DNA of 64,000 bases from assembly GCA_026874595.1 (NCBI GenBank), contig CM049317.1, forward strand, positions 78,486,288 to 78,550,287, written 5' to 3'. This document shows positions 48,285 through 59,845 of this stretch, piece after piece. Origin of the DNA: Sipunculus nudus (taxonomy: Eukaryota > Annelida > Sipuncula > Golfingiida > Sipunculidae). The position numbers and the translations under genes were made by a program. Numbering within the stretch: the first letter of the stretch is position 1; each line of letters opens with the position of its first letter. Below the pieces are notes generated by a model that saw nothing but the letters and a program-made list of their open reading frames with translations, did no database searches and was not told where the DNA came from.

Positions 48285-50174
48285 GTGAGCTGCAATGGTT
48301 CCTTCTGCAAAACTTTTGTAATAGCTTCTTTTACATTGCATAACACAATTATTCAGTGGTGGCCTTTGTTCAAGGTTAGGGAAATTATTTTTGGCAGATT
48401 TATTTGACCTTAACAATGATAGGACTATGAGATACTTTGGTAAATAAAGCTAGTAGTTTTTTATACTAACAAAGTTTATAAGCAGAGCTGTGCAGACAAT
48501 GATTAGCTCCATATCCAGCTAATGTGTAGGTTAATCCTTGAGTAAAACATATATGTATTCTGATTTCATATTTTGCTTTCAATAGGCATCTGTTAAATAT
48601 TTAGCTTGAAAAAAGCATTGCAGCCAAAGTCTTTCAGTATATATAAACAGAATTGGCAACTTGCCAAGATTGTGTTTATATGGAAAATTAGCTTGACAGA
48701 CTGCCAACTATTTCAGATTTGGCAACAGTGCCATTTCAGCCTGGATTTGTTTATAGCTTTGGCAGACTGCCAACTGTATCAGATTTTCCAACAGGTCAAG
48801 AGTTCATTCACAGATGAGTAATCAGTTGCATATCCTGGTTATGTGTAAGATATATCCTTGAATAAAATATATCTGTATTCTGATTTTGCTTTCAATTGTC
48901 ATCTGTTGTTATACATTTTGATATAAAAAATCTTATCAATATGAATTTTGAAGAAAAGCATTTTAGCCAAAGTTTTTAGTATGTAGAAACAAATTTGGCA
49001 ACATGTCAAATTTTTTTCTGTATATATAAATAGCTAAGCAGACTGCAAACTGTTTCAGATGTGGCAAAAGGCCAGGTCTCAATCTGCATCTATTTATAGC
49101 TTTTGCAGACTGTCAACTGTATCAGATATGCAAAAGGTCAAGATTTCCCTCACTGCAGCCACATTCAGATCAATAATTCATTCGGTGCAATAGCTGCAGC
49201 TTGCACATTATCTGGTTCACTTGGGGCAACTGTCTTTCTTTTTACCTAAGCCTGGTCAGCCCAATGCATCTGACTCAAGAGAAGCTTGATGTATTGGCCT
49301 GATATTTTGACTTGTTCATGCATCTTTGATGGCTTTTTTGTACACAAGATTGACAACACCTACAATAACTTTTGCAGTGTGTATGTCCCTGCTTATTTTT
49401 CATGAGGGTTTTGATATATCAGCCTGCAATTGGGCATATGCATACATCTCAGATAGCTTCATTATATGCAACACAATTGGCGCTGCCTTCAATATTTTTT
49501 TACAGTGTATGCTCCTTCTTAATCCTCAGGAATGATTTGACATATCAGCCTGAAATTATACACCTAAATAGTTTTTATATACTTGTAAGACTTGTGGTGC
49601 CACCTTCACTTGTTACATGCATCTGTGCACATAGCCGAAGAGTCCTTTGAAGTATCTACCTGAAATTTTGCATATCCATACTTTATCTTTGATGGCTTTC
49701 TCATTCACAAGACAGGTGGTACCACCTACAATGATTTTTGTGCACCCATGTCTGTATTTCAGCATTGACATTTGTATAATTGGTGCATGTACTCATTTTC
49801 AAAATGTTCAGTACTTGCATTGTACATGTACATGTCACACATGTATTTGAAAAGTAACGGGCCTGCATGGAGGCATTATATATGTTGTATATCCCATTGC
49901 ACGGGTTCGCACAAGGCCTGTAAGCCTTGATTAAATAATTACTTGGTGAATCTTTTGAGTTTATATAAGTAGCTAGCACTATTTAATATCTGTCACTGAA
50001 TTTAGCTGCAAGCTTTATCCTGGAGCTCAGATTAGGATATATCTAGCCCTGGAATACATGGGTACTAAAACCAGTGCAGGTGAAGGGAAGTTCCTTGGCA
50101 GTTCTTGAAGGTATATGAGAAAAAATTGCTCAAAAATAGATGCTCAAGAAATTACATAATTTACAAAAGACCTA

Positions 50175-50490
50175 CGCTCTTTACACAGTGCATTACCTAT
50201 AGGCCTTCTACTTATATCATAAACGCTCTTTGCTATGACCTGGTATCCTGAATTGCTACACCAGAGGGGAGCACTGTATTTTTGTCCAATCAGATGAGAC
50301 CTTGTGCTGGAAGACAAAGCCAAGCGAGGAATACACGGAGCCCAAGTTGGTCATTTCGTTTTGTGTGACAGCTCATCGCCCAGGTAACCATCTGAAAAGG
50401 CAACAGGCTCAGAGAGAATGGGCACATAGGATGGTTGGCCGGTTAGCTGTAATTCAAATGAAACGTAACAACAAAGGCTATGTGCACACC
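50175..50490 (+). repeat. Dispersed repeat, copy 4 of 4
   Basis: Inverted-repeat partner of 38454-38769, with a small substitution patch near 50434-50438. Confidence 0.75.
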
Positions 50491-52424
50491 TTATTCTGGT
50501 CACATGATGGCATTCAGAGTTTCCATTGAATTCACCAAAAATCGGCAGCATAATACTCCCTTTAATGTATTATCTTTTGAATCCCTCTAACCTTTAATTG
50601 TTAAGGTTTATTTATAAGCATTTTTTTTCATTTTTTCCCTATAAAATAGCTAAAGCTATTTGAGATTAAACTTTGGGGTGTATGTCATTTCATTGTATAT
50701 TGGTATAAGACTTTAACTTATTTAGGTATAATATATTTTGCCCATAAGATATTGGTACCTGTACAAGAGAAGTGCCTGTAATAGAGAAGTGATTGTATGT
50801 ATTATTTTCTGTAATAAAGAAACTAACTGCATGGTACATGTAATAGAGTAATGGCTGTAATAGAGTGTTACCTGTAATAAAGGTCATAATGGAGAGGTGT
50901 CCATGATAGAGAGCTGTCCAAAATAGGTAGGTGTCCATAGTAAAGGTGTGACCATGATAGAAAGTTGCCTGTAATAGCGAGGTTGTAACAGCATGATGTG
51001 CCCATTATAAGGTTTCCATGTAATTACACTCTCAAACAAATTAATTGGTCATGACATATGAAAATATTTTATTTTGTATGTTTCAAAAGACATGCCCTTG
51101 GAATGTTGAACTTGACCCTTTACACAGATTAACTCTGTAATACAATTTTTTTTGTTGAACTGTTGCGTCAAGGATTATCATAAATACAATTCAAGATTCC
51201 ACATATTTCCATCATTTGACCCCTTGAAATTTTATATAGTTATTAAATTGCCTTTCATGTTTTCACATGAGCTTTTCCAGTGCATTTATTCTCACAGTAC
51301 TATGATTCCTCATTTTGGAGGTTGAAATTTTCCACTTAATTTGGAGATCCCACTGAAGCATCACTTTATCTAAATAAAGAGCAGTACCTTATTTCAGTCT
51401 ACCTGATATACTGAAATACATACCTTTCCTAAGTTTATGATCATGTTCTTAATGCTTGGAAAATATGGCTTAATTTTTTTTTTCTACAGGTGTGCCAAGC
51501 TTTGGCCATGGCACTCCTGAGTATCTCCGGAATTTGATCACATCCCAGCCAACAGTTTGATAGTAGGGAGCAAATGTGTTTATTCGAGATGTAAATGTTG
51601 CCTTTGAAATTTGTGTCAGTGTAATTTTAAAGCATTGAAATACAAAATCTTCTTAATGGTTCAAAATCCACTGAATGGCATTTCATGACTTTGCTGTACA
51701 GCACTGCATATGGTAACTGATCAGATTACTACATATAAAACAATTTGGTAAATGCAATATAGTCACAAAATAATAACTTAGAATAAATGCAGCAACAGGA
51801 CAAGTCAGAGTTTCTGGATCTTTGATAAATTGTTGCCTACTTTAAGTATTCAAAGTTACAGAATGAATAATGGCCTTGAAAGGTACATACTGAATGGATG
51901 TACATATATATCTGGCAGATATTCTTCATGGATGATTTATTTCATATGATATAATTTGTAGGCAGCAGTACGAGCCTTTAAAATCCTTCAAGATTGAATG
52001 AGCTTGAAGGATAATCCACTGTAAAGCACAGTCCACTGGCCATATGGAAAAAAATGGTTTTCAAGCCATGAAGCACTCGCAGACCTCTGAGTTTAATACA
52101 GGAGAAGAGACACAGTTGCAGACCTGACAGTGAAATGAAGGTTAGGGCTGACATCCTCTTAGAAAAAACAGCTGCAGATCTACGATTATTATTATTTATT
52201 TTTGAAAGGGGGGGGGGGTCCAGATTATGTTAAGGCATGTAAATATCATTCACACACACAAACACACACATAACACACATATATATAGTTCAGTTTGGTA
52301 TAAAGGTAATAGTATTTGAAGTTACTGTAATTGCTTGTGATGTAATTGATATTGTATTGATTATCATTTATTCTTTTCTAATTCTGGAAAGTAATCAGAA
52401 TTGTATTAGATTAATTTTGAAAAA

Positions 52425-52480
52425 GGTTAGGGTTAGGGTTAGGTTAGGGTTAGGGTTAGGGTTAGGGTTAGGTGTTAGGG

Positions 52481-52513
<33 letters not shown>

Positions 52514-52599
52514 TAGGGTTAGGTTAGGGTTAGGGTTAGGTTAGGGTTAGGGTTAGGTTAGGGTTAGGGTTAGGGTTAGGGTTAGGGTTAGGGTTAGGG

Positions 52600-52671
<72 letters not shown>

Positions 52672-52722
52672 GGTTAGGGTTAGGGTTAGGGTTAGGGTTA
52701 GGGTTAGGGTTAGGGTTAGGGC
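52425..52722 (+). repeat. Interstitial telomere-repeat array (TTAGGG)n
   Basis: About 48 units of TTAGGG with the G-rich strand reading rightward, the orientation of a right-hand chromosome end. Variants include TTAGG and TTTAGGG units scattered in the array and one GGTGTTAGGG. The left border joins the palindrome arm without spacer. The right border is GGGCTAGGGTCTTAG, then unrelated DNA. No CCCTAA follows, so this is not a head-to-head telomere fusion in simple form. Confidence 0.95.
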
Positions 52723-54110
52723 TAGGGTCTTAGACTTAACATAAGTTGAAAACGTGTATTATCAGTCCTAAATACAACTTAATTTGTGTATTTTTCAACT
52801 TTACAGAGAAAAATCTTAAGTTGAAAATTACGTTCAACTTAATCTTGTATTGGTCCTTTCATTTCAACTTAAGGTGTCCTTAAGTTTATCAACTTAAGCT
52901 TATGTTGACTCCAAACACTTGTTTTTTCGTGTCCATGTTGGCTTAGTGGACTCTAGGAGGTAGCGCCACCTCGGAGCTTAGCGTGTACTTGCCAATTTTT
53001 GGTATCTTTACATATGTTACGGTCTTAAACTTAGAATGTTATGGTCGGAAACTTAAATTTGAAAAACAGTTAAATGTCAAGAAAAAGACAGTTTTTCAAA
53101 CTTACAAGTTGTCAAAATAGTGGGCCCTTTCCTTCTGAGTAAGAGAAAAATAAAAGCGCATATTTAATATGCCGAAAAAACTGAACATGTACTTGCCACT
53201 TTTCGGTATCTTTTCATGTGATATGGTCTTAAACTTTGAATGTAATGGTCGGATATGGTCTTAAACTTAGAATGTTATGGTCGGAAACTTAAAGTTGAAA
53301 AACTGTTTGTGTCAAGAAAATGGGAGTTTTTCAAGCTTACGAAGGGTCTAAATAGTGTGCTCTTTCCTTACAAGTAGGAGAAAAATAAAAGCGCATATAT
53401 AATATGTTGAAAAAAAACTGAACTTGTACTTGCCCTAACTTACATTGTTATGTTCATAATCTTAATCCTAATCAGAATACAGTGGACACTTTTAAATATG
53501 TATGTTTGTATGTATGTATGTAACCCTAGTCAACTTATGTTTAGGACCATAACATTAAGTTTAGGACCATAATCAATAAAATTACCATTTCAGACCTGAG
53601 CAATGACCTTTGGAGTCCGGTTGGTCAGTCAGACTCCATCGGGTCAAGAAAAAATGAGTTCTCCTTGAGTTGAATCTAAATGTCAACTTGACCTTATGTT
53701 GAAATCTTAAATTTGTCAACTTTGGCTATGTTGATCAACTTAAGCTTATGTTGAAATCTTAATTTTGTCAACTTCTTATGTCGAATGTCAACTTAAGCTT
53801 ATGTTGAATCTTATGTTTATCAACTTAATATGTTGAATGTCAACTTAAGCTTATGTTGAATCTTATGTTTATCAACTTAGGTTAAGTTGATAAACTTAAG
53901 GTTATGTTGAATCTTAAGTTTGTCAACTAAAGCTTATGTTGAATCTTAAGTTGATTAACTTAGGTTAAGTTGATAAACTTAAGCTTATGTTGAATCCTAA
54001 GTTGATCAACTTAGGCTACGTTGATTACTTAAGTTGAATCTGAATGTTATGTTGAATATTTAAGTTGAATATGAATAATAAAGACTTTATACTTAAAATT
54101 GTGTTCCGTT
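52723..54110. repeat. Subtelomere-like short repeats (TTAAGCTTATGTTGAA type)
   Basis: From 53640 onward, variants of AACTTAAGCTTATGTTGAAT and CTTAAGTTGATCAACTTAG recur at 30-40 bp spacing. They include a perfect 20-bp palindrome at 53996-54015 (CCTAAGTTGATCAACTTAGG). Near 53015-53420 a ~200-bp direct repeat contains ATGGTCTTAAACTTAGAATG, GTCAAGAAAA and TAAAAGCGCATAT. A (TATG)n tract lies at about 53496-53522. No gene is seen. Confidence 0.7.
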
Positions 54111-54158
54111 CATACATACATACATACATACATACATACGTACAGACATACACATATA
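54111..54158. repeat. (CATA)n microsatellite
   Basis: Mostly CATA tetranucleotides with CGTACAGACATACAC interruptions, directly left of the 168-bp satellite. Confidence 0.9.
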
Positions 54159-54170
54159 CAACTTTACATG

Positions 54171-54765
54171 TGGAAATGCTGAAAAATGATAGTACTTTTG
54201 GTCCTGCTCCAGACAATGAGGGATTTTCTCAGTATTTGAACATTGTCGCTTATGCCGATAAGTCATCCGGCTTTTTTGAAAATGTCGGTAGTGTCCATAA
54301 GTTAATTTAGTCTGAAATGTGAACCGTTAAACATATAAGTGGAGATGCTGAAAAATATAGTACTTTTAGTCCTAGTGCAGGCAATAAGGGATTTTCTCAG
54401 TATTTGAACATTGTCGGTGTTGCTGATAAGTTATTCGGCTATTTTGAAAATGTCGGTAGTGTCGATAAGTTAATTTAGTCTGAATTGTGAACCGTTAAAT
54501 ATATAAATGGAAATGCTGAAAAATTATAGTACTTTTGGTCCTACTCCAGGCAATAAGGGATTTTCTCAGTATTTGAACATTGTCGCTTTTGCCGATAAGT
54601 CATCGGGCTATTTGGAAAATGTCGGTAGTGTCGATAAGTTATTTTAGTCTGAAATGTGATCCATTAAATACACATATTGAAATGCTAAAAATTAAAGTAC
54701 TTTTGGTCCTACTCCAGGCAATAAGGGATTTTCTCAGTATTTGAACATTTTCGCTTATACAATGA
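54171..54765 (+). repeat. 168-bp satellite, block 1 (3.5 units)
   Basis: The monomer contains GGAAATGCTGAAAAATTATA, GTACTTTTGGTCCTACTCCA, GGCAATAAGGGATTTTCTCA, GTATTTGAACATTGTCGC, TTTTGCCGATAAGTCATCC, GGCTATTTTGAAAATGTCGG and TAGTGTCGATAAGTTATTTT. Unit starts are spaced 168-169 bp. The block 54171-54754 appears identical to 63417-64000. Confidence 0.95.
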
Positions 54766-55898
54766 CCACACTAGTTACAATGAGTACCCTAGTTTTAATG
54801 GCATTGCATGGATTTTCCTGAATCCAGGTTTGCTTTCAGATTTTACAAATTTACCTCGTTATTATGAAGAACCTCGTTATTATGAAAAACCTCGTTATAA
54901 CGAAAAAATGGTTATAATGAACAAAACCGTTATATCTGAGGTCTGAAATGATAATCTATTGACTATGGTTCTAAACTTAGTGTTATGGTCCTAAACATAA
55001 GTTACCCTATAGGGTTATAGCAAACTAGGGTTATCGCGGCTATACTTAAAAAGGAGCATCAATTCTTTAAAGTCGGTAAAAAAATAGGGAAACGATAATA
55101 AAAGTATAAAAACACTCAAAATACCTGCAATAGAGTTTGTTTTACCGAACTGTAGCAAGTAGAAACGTTAATACTTTCATATCATGTCAAGATTAGAACT
55201 TAAAGTCACTAAAAATAAAAATTTCTTAAAATTTCAAATTATGCTAACAACTTTTCGAATAAACTTGGAAAAATCTATTTTTTCCCAAGGGTTAGTTCTG
55301 TAATCGACAACCTATTGTATTTGGAAAAGAAAACAAACGAAATATGCCTTTCGCATAATTTATGAGCAAATTTCAAAGTTAAAAATTAAAAATTCAAAAT
55401 GTTTATTTTTTTTATTTGAATATTGAATTTCTATTTTTGCGTTCCAGACGGTGACAAAAACGGATAACAGACGACAGTTAACCAAATAAATTATGTTTTC
55501 TGTGTTTTTACTGTGTCTTTTAACGCTTCAAATCAGTCACGGTTAGCCTTAAGTTGAATTTTGTAATTTCGGTCCTAAATTTTTAAACTCAATTTTCTCC
55601 CAAAAAAAAGTTGAGGTTGATTTTTTTCTTTTACAAAAAAAGAAGTTTTACTGACTTTTACAAATATCCTAAGTTTAAAGGTTGAAACTTAAAAAATGAC
55701 AAAGTTTTCTGAACATGGACAAAACGTGGCACCTCGGCTGAATTTGCCAGGATCTCAGAGTTCCCCTGGTCTCTGAGCTTAATAAATAACATGATCTAAC
55801 CCTAACCATTCTGTACGTGTCTATATATGCTCTACTCTAGGACGTGGCGCCCCCTAGTCAATAGTATGGTCCTAAACATAGTGTTATGGTTTGATAAC
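54766..55898. other. AT-rich DNA with a short CCTCGTTATTATGA array
   Basis: At 54856-54935 a few CCTCGTTATTATGAAGAA-like units match the large array at 56.9-58.5 kb. GTTATGGTCCTAAAC-like words lie at about 54962-55002 and 55865-55890. The rest has no recognised feature. Confidence 0.4.
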
Positions 55899-56610
55899 TT
55901 TGATGGTTGAGAAATCAGTTCTGTTGGGAGCAGGGTAAAACGGATGCACCTGCTGTATATTGGGTGTAAACCCAACCTTTTGGCGCCAGAATGGGGTCGC
56001 TGTGACGAATAGTTTGGAAATGGTTTGAAAAAAGCAGTGTGCAGGAGTATGACATTTCAGCAGAAGGGGTGAAATTTTGAATTTCTTTGCAGGCTGGATT
56101 CTAAAGTAATAGTAGTAGAGCCAAATGCTTTTAGCTGCAGGTTTGTCTCGTCGAGAGCTTCCTAAAATACCAATTACAAGGGCCTATGTGTGATATGGGG
56201 TGTCTGAATCAGGCTGGGAGGTCATTTTCGGTGTCCATATGACAAACTGTTTTGTTTTGCAACCTTTGATGGTTGAGAAATCTGTTCTCTTGGGAGCAGG
56301 GTAAAATGGCTGTACCTGGTGTATATGTGGTGTAAACCTGAACTTTTGGCACCAGAATGGGGTCGCTGTGACAAATAGTTTGGAAATAGTTTGAAAAAAG
56401 CAATGTGCAGGAGAATGAGATTTCAGCAGTAGGGGGGAAATTTTGAATTTCATTGCAGGCTGGATTCTAAAGCTGTAGGAGTAGAGCCAAATGCTATTGG
56501 CTACGGGTTTGTCTAGTCGAGATCTTTCTATAAATTCCAAACACAAGGGCCTCTGTGTCATATCGGGGGTCTTAATCAGACTAGAAGGTCATTTGCAGTG
56601 TATTAAATGA
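55899..56610 (+). repeat. Direct tandem duplication of ~367 bp
   Basis: Copies start at 55899 and 56266 with TTTGATGGTTGAGAAATC and share GGGAGCAGGGTAAAA, AGAATGGGGTCGCTGTGAC and GCAGGCTGGATTCTAAAG. They have diverged by perhaps 10-15% by eye. The minus-strand 125-codon frame across the second copy has no recognised domain, and the first copy does not preserve it. Confidence 0.7.
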
Positions 56611-56924
56611 TTAAATTATCTTAAAAACTAAGGTCGGCTGGAATCACACAATTTCCCCTCGAAGCTCAGAAAGAGGATTGAGCCGCGGCAAAAGACCCAT
56701 TTCGCATACACCAGTAGTGTCGAAACCGCACCCTGGCCCTTCTTTGTCCCGCGGAAAACCCCGAAACAATTCTCTTCTTTATCAAATTTACGCCACTAGT
56801 ATGGTCCTAAACATAGTGTTATGGTCCTAAACTTAAAGTTATTATGTATGGAATAAAATGGGCCAATCAATGAAATCACTTAACTTTTCTCAGTATTTGA
56901 ACATTCGGCTATTTAAAAAGTTCG
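56611..56924. other. Unique segment, unassigned
   Basis: A locally GC-rich stretch (about 56640-56790) with GAGCCGCGGCAAAAG and TCCCGCGGAAAACCCC differs in composition from all neighbours. It could be a gene or transposon remnant, but nothing is recognised. It ends in ATGGTCCTAAACATAGTG words. Confidence 0.3.
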
Positions 56925-58545
56925 TTATTATGAAGAACCCCGTTATTAAGGCCAACCTCGTTACTATGGGCAACCTCGTTATTATGAACAACTTCGTTAG
57001 TATGACCAACCTTGTGATTATGAGCAACCTGGATAAAATGTCCAACTTCGTCATAATGAACAATGTCGTTATTATGAACAACGCCGTTATTATGGACAAC
57101 CTCGTTATTATGAACAACCTTGTTTTTTATGAACAACTTGGATATTATGTCCCACCTCCTTACTATGAACAACCTCGTTATTATGGCCAACCTTGATATT
57201 ATGAACAGCGTCGTTATTATGAACCACCTCGTTAGTAGGTACAACCTCTATTTTATGAACAACCTCGTTACTATGGACGACCTCGTTATTATGAACAATC
57301 TTGTTTTCATAAACAACCTCGTTACTATGGGCAACCTCGTTATTAGGAACAACCTCTATATTATGAACAACCTCGTTACTATGGACAACCTCGTTATTAT
57401 GAACAACCTTGTTTTCATAAACATCCTCGTTACTATGGGCAACCTCGTTATTATGAGCAACCTTGTTTTATGAACAACTTGTATATTATGTCCCACCTCC
57501 TTACTATGAACAACCTCGTGATTATGGCCAACATTGGTATTATGAACAGCGTCGTAATTATGAACCACCTCGTTAGTAGGAACAACCTGTATATTATGAA
57601 CAACCTCGTTACTATGGACAACCTTGTTATTATGAACAACGTCGTTATTAGGAGCAACCTCTATATTATGAACAACCTCGTTACTATGGACAACCTCGTT
57701 ATTATGAACAACCTTGTTTTCATAAACAACCTCGTTACTATGGGCAACTTCGTTATTATGAACAACCTCATTATTATGGCCAACCTTGCTATTATGAACA
57801 ACGTCGTTATTATGAACCACCTCGTTAGTAGGAACAACCTCTATATTATGAAGAACCTCGTTATTATGGACAACCTCGTTAGTAGGAACAACCTCTATAT
57901 TGTGAAGAACCTCGTTATTATGAACAACCCCGTTATTATTTTGTTCAACCTCGTTTGAATAACCCTAACCTGTTTATTATGTCCCACCTCGTTATTATGA
58001 ACAACCTCGTTTTTATTAACATCCTCGTTATTATGTCCCACTTCGTTAATATCAACAACCTCGTTTATATGTCCAACCTTGTTATTGTGAACAGCGTAGT
58101 TATTATGAACAACCTCGTTATCATGAACAACCTTGTCATTATGAACAAACTTGATATTATAAACAACCTTGTTGCTGTGTCTAACCTTGTTATTGTGAAC
58201 AACCTGGTAATTATGTCCCACCTCGTTACTATGAACAACCTCGTTTATATGTCCAACCTTGCTATTATGAACAACCTCGTTTTTATGTCCCACATTTTTA
58301 TTTTGTCCAACCTCGTTATTATGTCTCTCTTCGTTCCTTTGAACAACCTCGTTATTAGGTCCAACCTTGTTATTATGAACAACCTCGTTACTATGAACAA
58401 CCCCGTTATTATGAACAACCTTGTCATTTTGAACAAACTTGTTATTTTAAACAACTTTGTTGCTATGTCGAACCTTGTTATTGTGAACAGCCTCGTTATT
58501 ATGTCAAACCTCGTTACTATGAACAACCCTAACCTTAAAAAAGAA
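56925..58545. repeat. 18-bp minisatellite array, about 90 copies
   Basis: The unit is AACCTCGTTATTATGAAC with many variants (ATGGAC, ATGTCC, TTTGAA). Because 18 is a multiple of 3 and the unit lacks stops in several frames, both strands stay open over 100-200 codons. The plus strand gives repeats of NLVIMN and the minus strand gives VVHNNE or ITRLFI repeats. Frames are interrupted at TAGGAAC variants (for example about 57235 and 57825). The right end runs into AACCCTAACC and a GAGAAGAAAGT purine tract (58545-58620). I regard the frames as repeat-driven, not genes. Confidence 0.95.
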
Positions 58546-58620
58546 GAAAAGTGAGAACAAAGTGAGAAAAGTGATAAAACTGAGAAGAAAGTGAGAAGAA
58601 AGTGAGAAGAAAGAAGAAAT
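58545..58620 (+). repeat. Purine-rich GTGAGAAGAAA tract
   Basis: Variants of AAAGTGAGAAGAAAGTGAGA in tandem, directly after the 18-bp array and before a return to subtelomere-like repeat. Confidence 0.8.
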
Positions 58621-59651
58621 GTTGGTAGTGTCGATAAGTTATTTTAACAGGATCAGCTTAAGCTTAAGTTTATCAACATAGCTTATATTGAAGTCTTAAG
58701 TTTATCAACTTAAACTTATGTTGTTCAACATAGCTGATGTTATAAGTGGAAATGCTGAAAAATTATAGAACTTTTGGTCCTAGTCCAGGCAATAACGTAG
58801 TTTCTCAGTATTTGAACATTGTCGCTTTTGCCGATAAGTCATCTGGCTATTTTGAAAATATTGGTAGTTATTCGGCTATTTTGAAAATGTTGGCAGTGTT
58901 GATAAGTCATTTTAGTCTGAAATGTGAACCGTTATGTATATATGTGGACATGCTGAAAAACTAAAGTACATTCTTGTCCTACTCCAGGCAATAAGGGATT
59001 TTATGAGTATTTGAACATTGTCGTTGTTGCCGATAAGTTATTCGGCTGTTTTGAAAATGTTGGTAGTGTCGATAAGTTATTTTAGTCTGATATGTGATCC
59101 ATTAAATATACATATGGAAATGCTGAGATATATCATAGTACTTTTCGTCCTAGTCCAGGCAATAAGGGATTTTCTCAGTATTTGAACATTGTCGCTTTTG
59201 CCGATAAGTTATTCTGCTATTTTGAAAATGTCGGAAGTGTCGATAAGTTAATTTAGTCTGAATTGTGAACCATTAAATATATAAGTGGAAATGCTGAGAA
59301 ATTATAGTACTTTTGGTCCTACTCCAGGGAAAAAGGGATTTTCTCAGTATTTGAAGATTGTCGCTTATGCCAATAAGTCATCCGGCTTTTTTAAAAATGT
59401 CGGTAGTGTCAATAAGTTAGTTTAGTCTGAATTGTGGACCGTTAAATATATAAGGGGAAATGCTGAAAAATTATAGTACTTTTGGTCCTACTCCAGGCAA
59501 TTAGGGATTTTCTCAGTATTTGAACATTGTCCCTTATGCCAATAAGTCATCCGGCTATTTTAAAAATGTCGGAAATGTCGATTAGTTAATTTAGTCTGAA
59601 TTGTGAACCATTAAATATATAAGTAGAAATGCTGAAAATTTAAAGTACTTT
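58621..59651 (+). repeat. 168-bp satellite, block 2
   Basis: Starts with a fragment of the monomer, a short TTAAGCTTATG-type segment (58655-58740), then about 5-6 monomers. One boundary near 58865 joins two monomers with an internal deletion. Confidence 0.9.
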
Positions 59652-59845
59652 AGGTTAGGGTTAGGGTTAGTTAAGTTGATAAACTTAAGCCTATATTGAA
59701 ATCTTCAGTTTGTCAACTTATTATGTTGAATGTCAACTTAAGCTTATGTTGGATCTTAAGTTGAACAACTTAGGGTAGGTTGATAAACTTAAGCTTATGT
59801 TGAATCCTAATTTGATCAACTTAGGCTATTTGAATCTGACTAAGG
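59652..59845 (+). repeat. Telomere-repeat island plus TTAAGCTTATG cassette, copy 1
   Basis: AGGTTAGGGTTAGGGTTAG is followed by TTAAGTTGATAAACTTAAGC and further HindIII-site-rich words. It recurs with few changes at 60901-61095 (offset 1249). Confidence 0.85.

Larger units (their letters stand above)
44682..52425 (-). repeat. Right arm of giant inverted repeat
   Basis: Reverse complement of 36521-44227, about 99% identical by eye plus a 35-bp insertion. At diagnostic positions it matches tandem copy 2 (38970s, 37572), not copy 1. The outer end is sharp: the last arm bases TTTTGAAAAAG are followed directly by GTTAGGGTTAGGG. In the left arm the same point continues as ordinary unique sequence. 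Features of the left arm recur inverted: 76-bp satellite (about 45139-48284), ~125-bp repeat (49259-49745), dispersed repeat (50175-50490), minisatellite (50729-51018) and AC tract (52249-52285). Confidence 0.95.

Noticed and set aside
52425-52722. Head-to-head telomere fusion
   Set aside because: Only the TTAGGG orientation is present; no CCCTAA array follows on the right.
56184-56561. 125-codon minus-strand frame as a gene
   Set aside because: It overlaps the second half of a 367-bp direct duplication whose first copy does not keep the frame, and there is no recognisable domain.
57955-58554. 199-codon plus-strand frame as a real repeat protein
   Set aside because: It is made only of 18-bp minisatellite units. 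Both strands are open to a similar extent, and neighbouring units contain stops.
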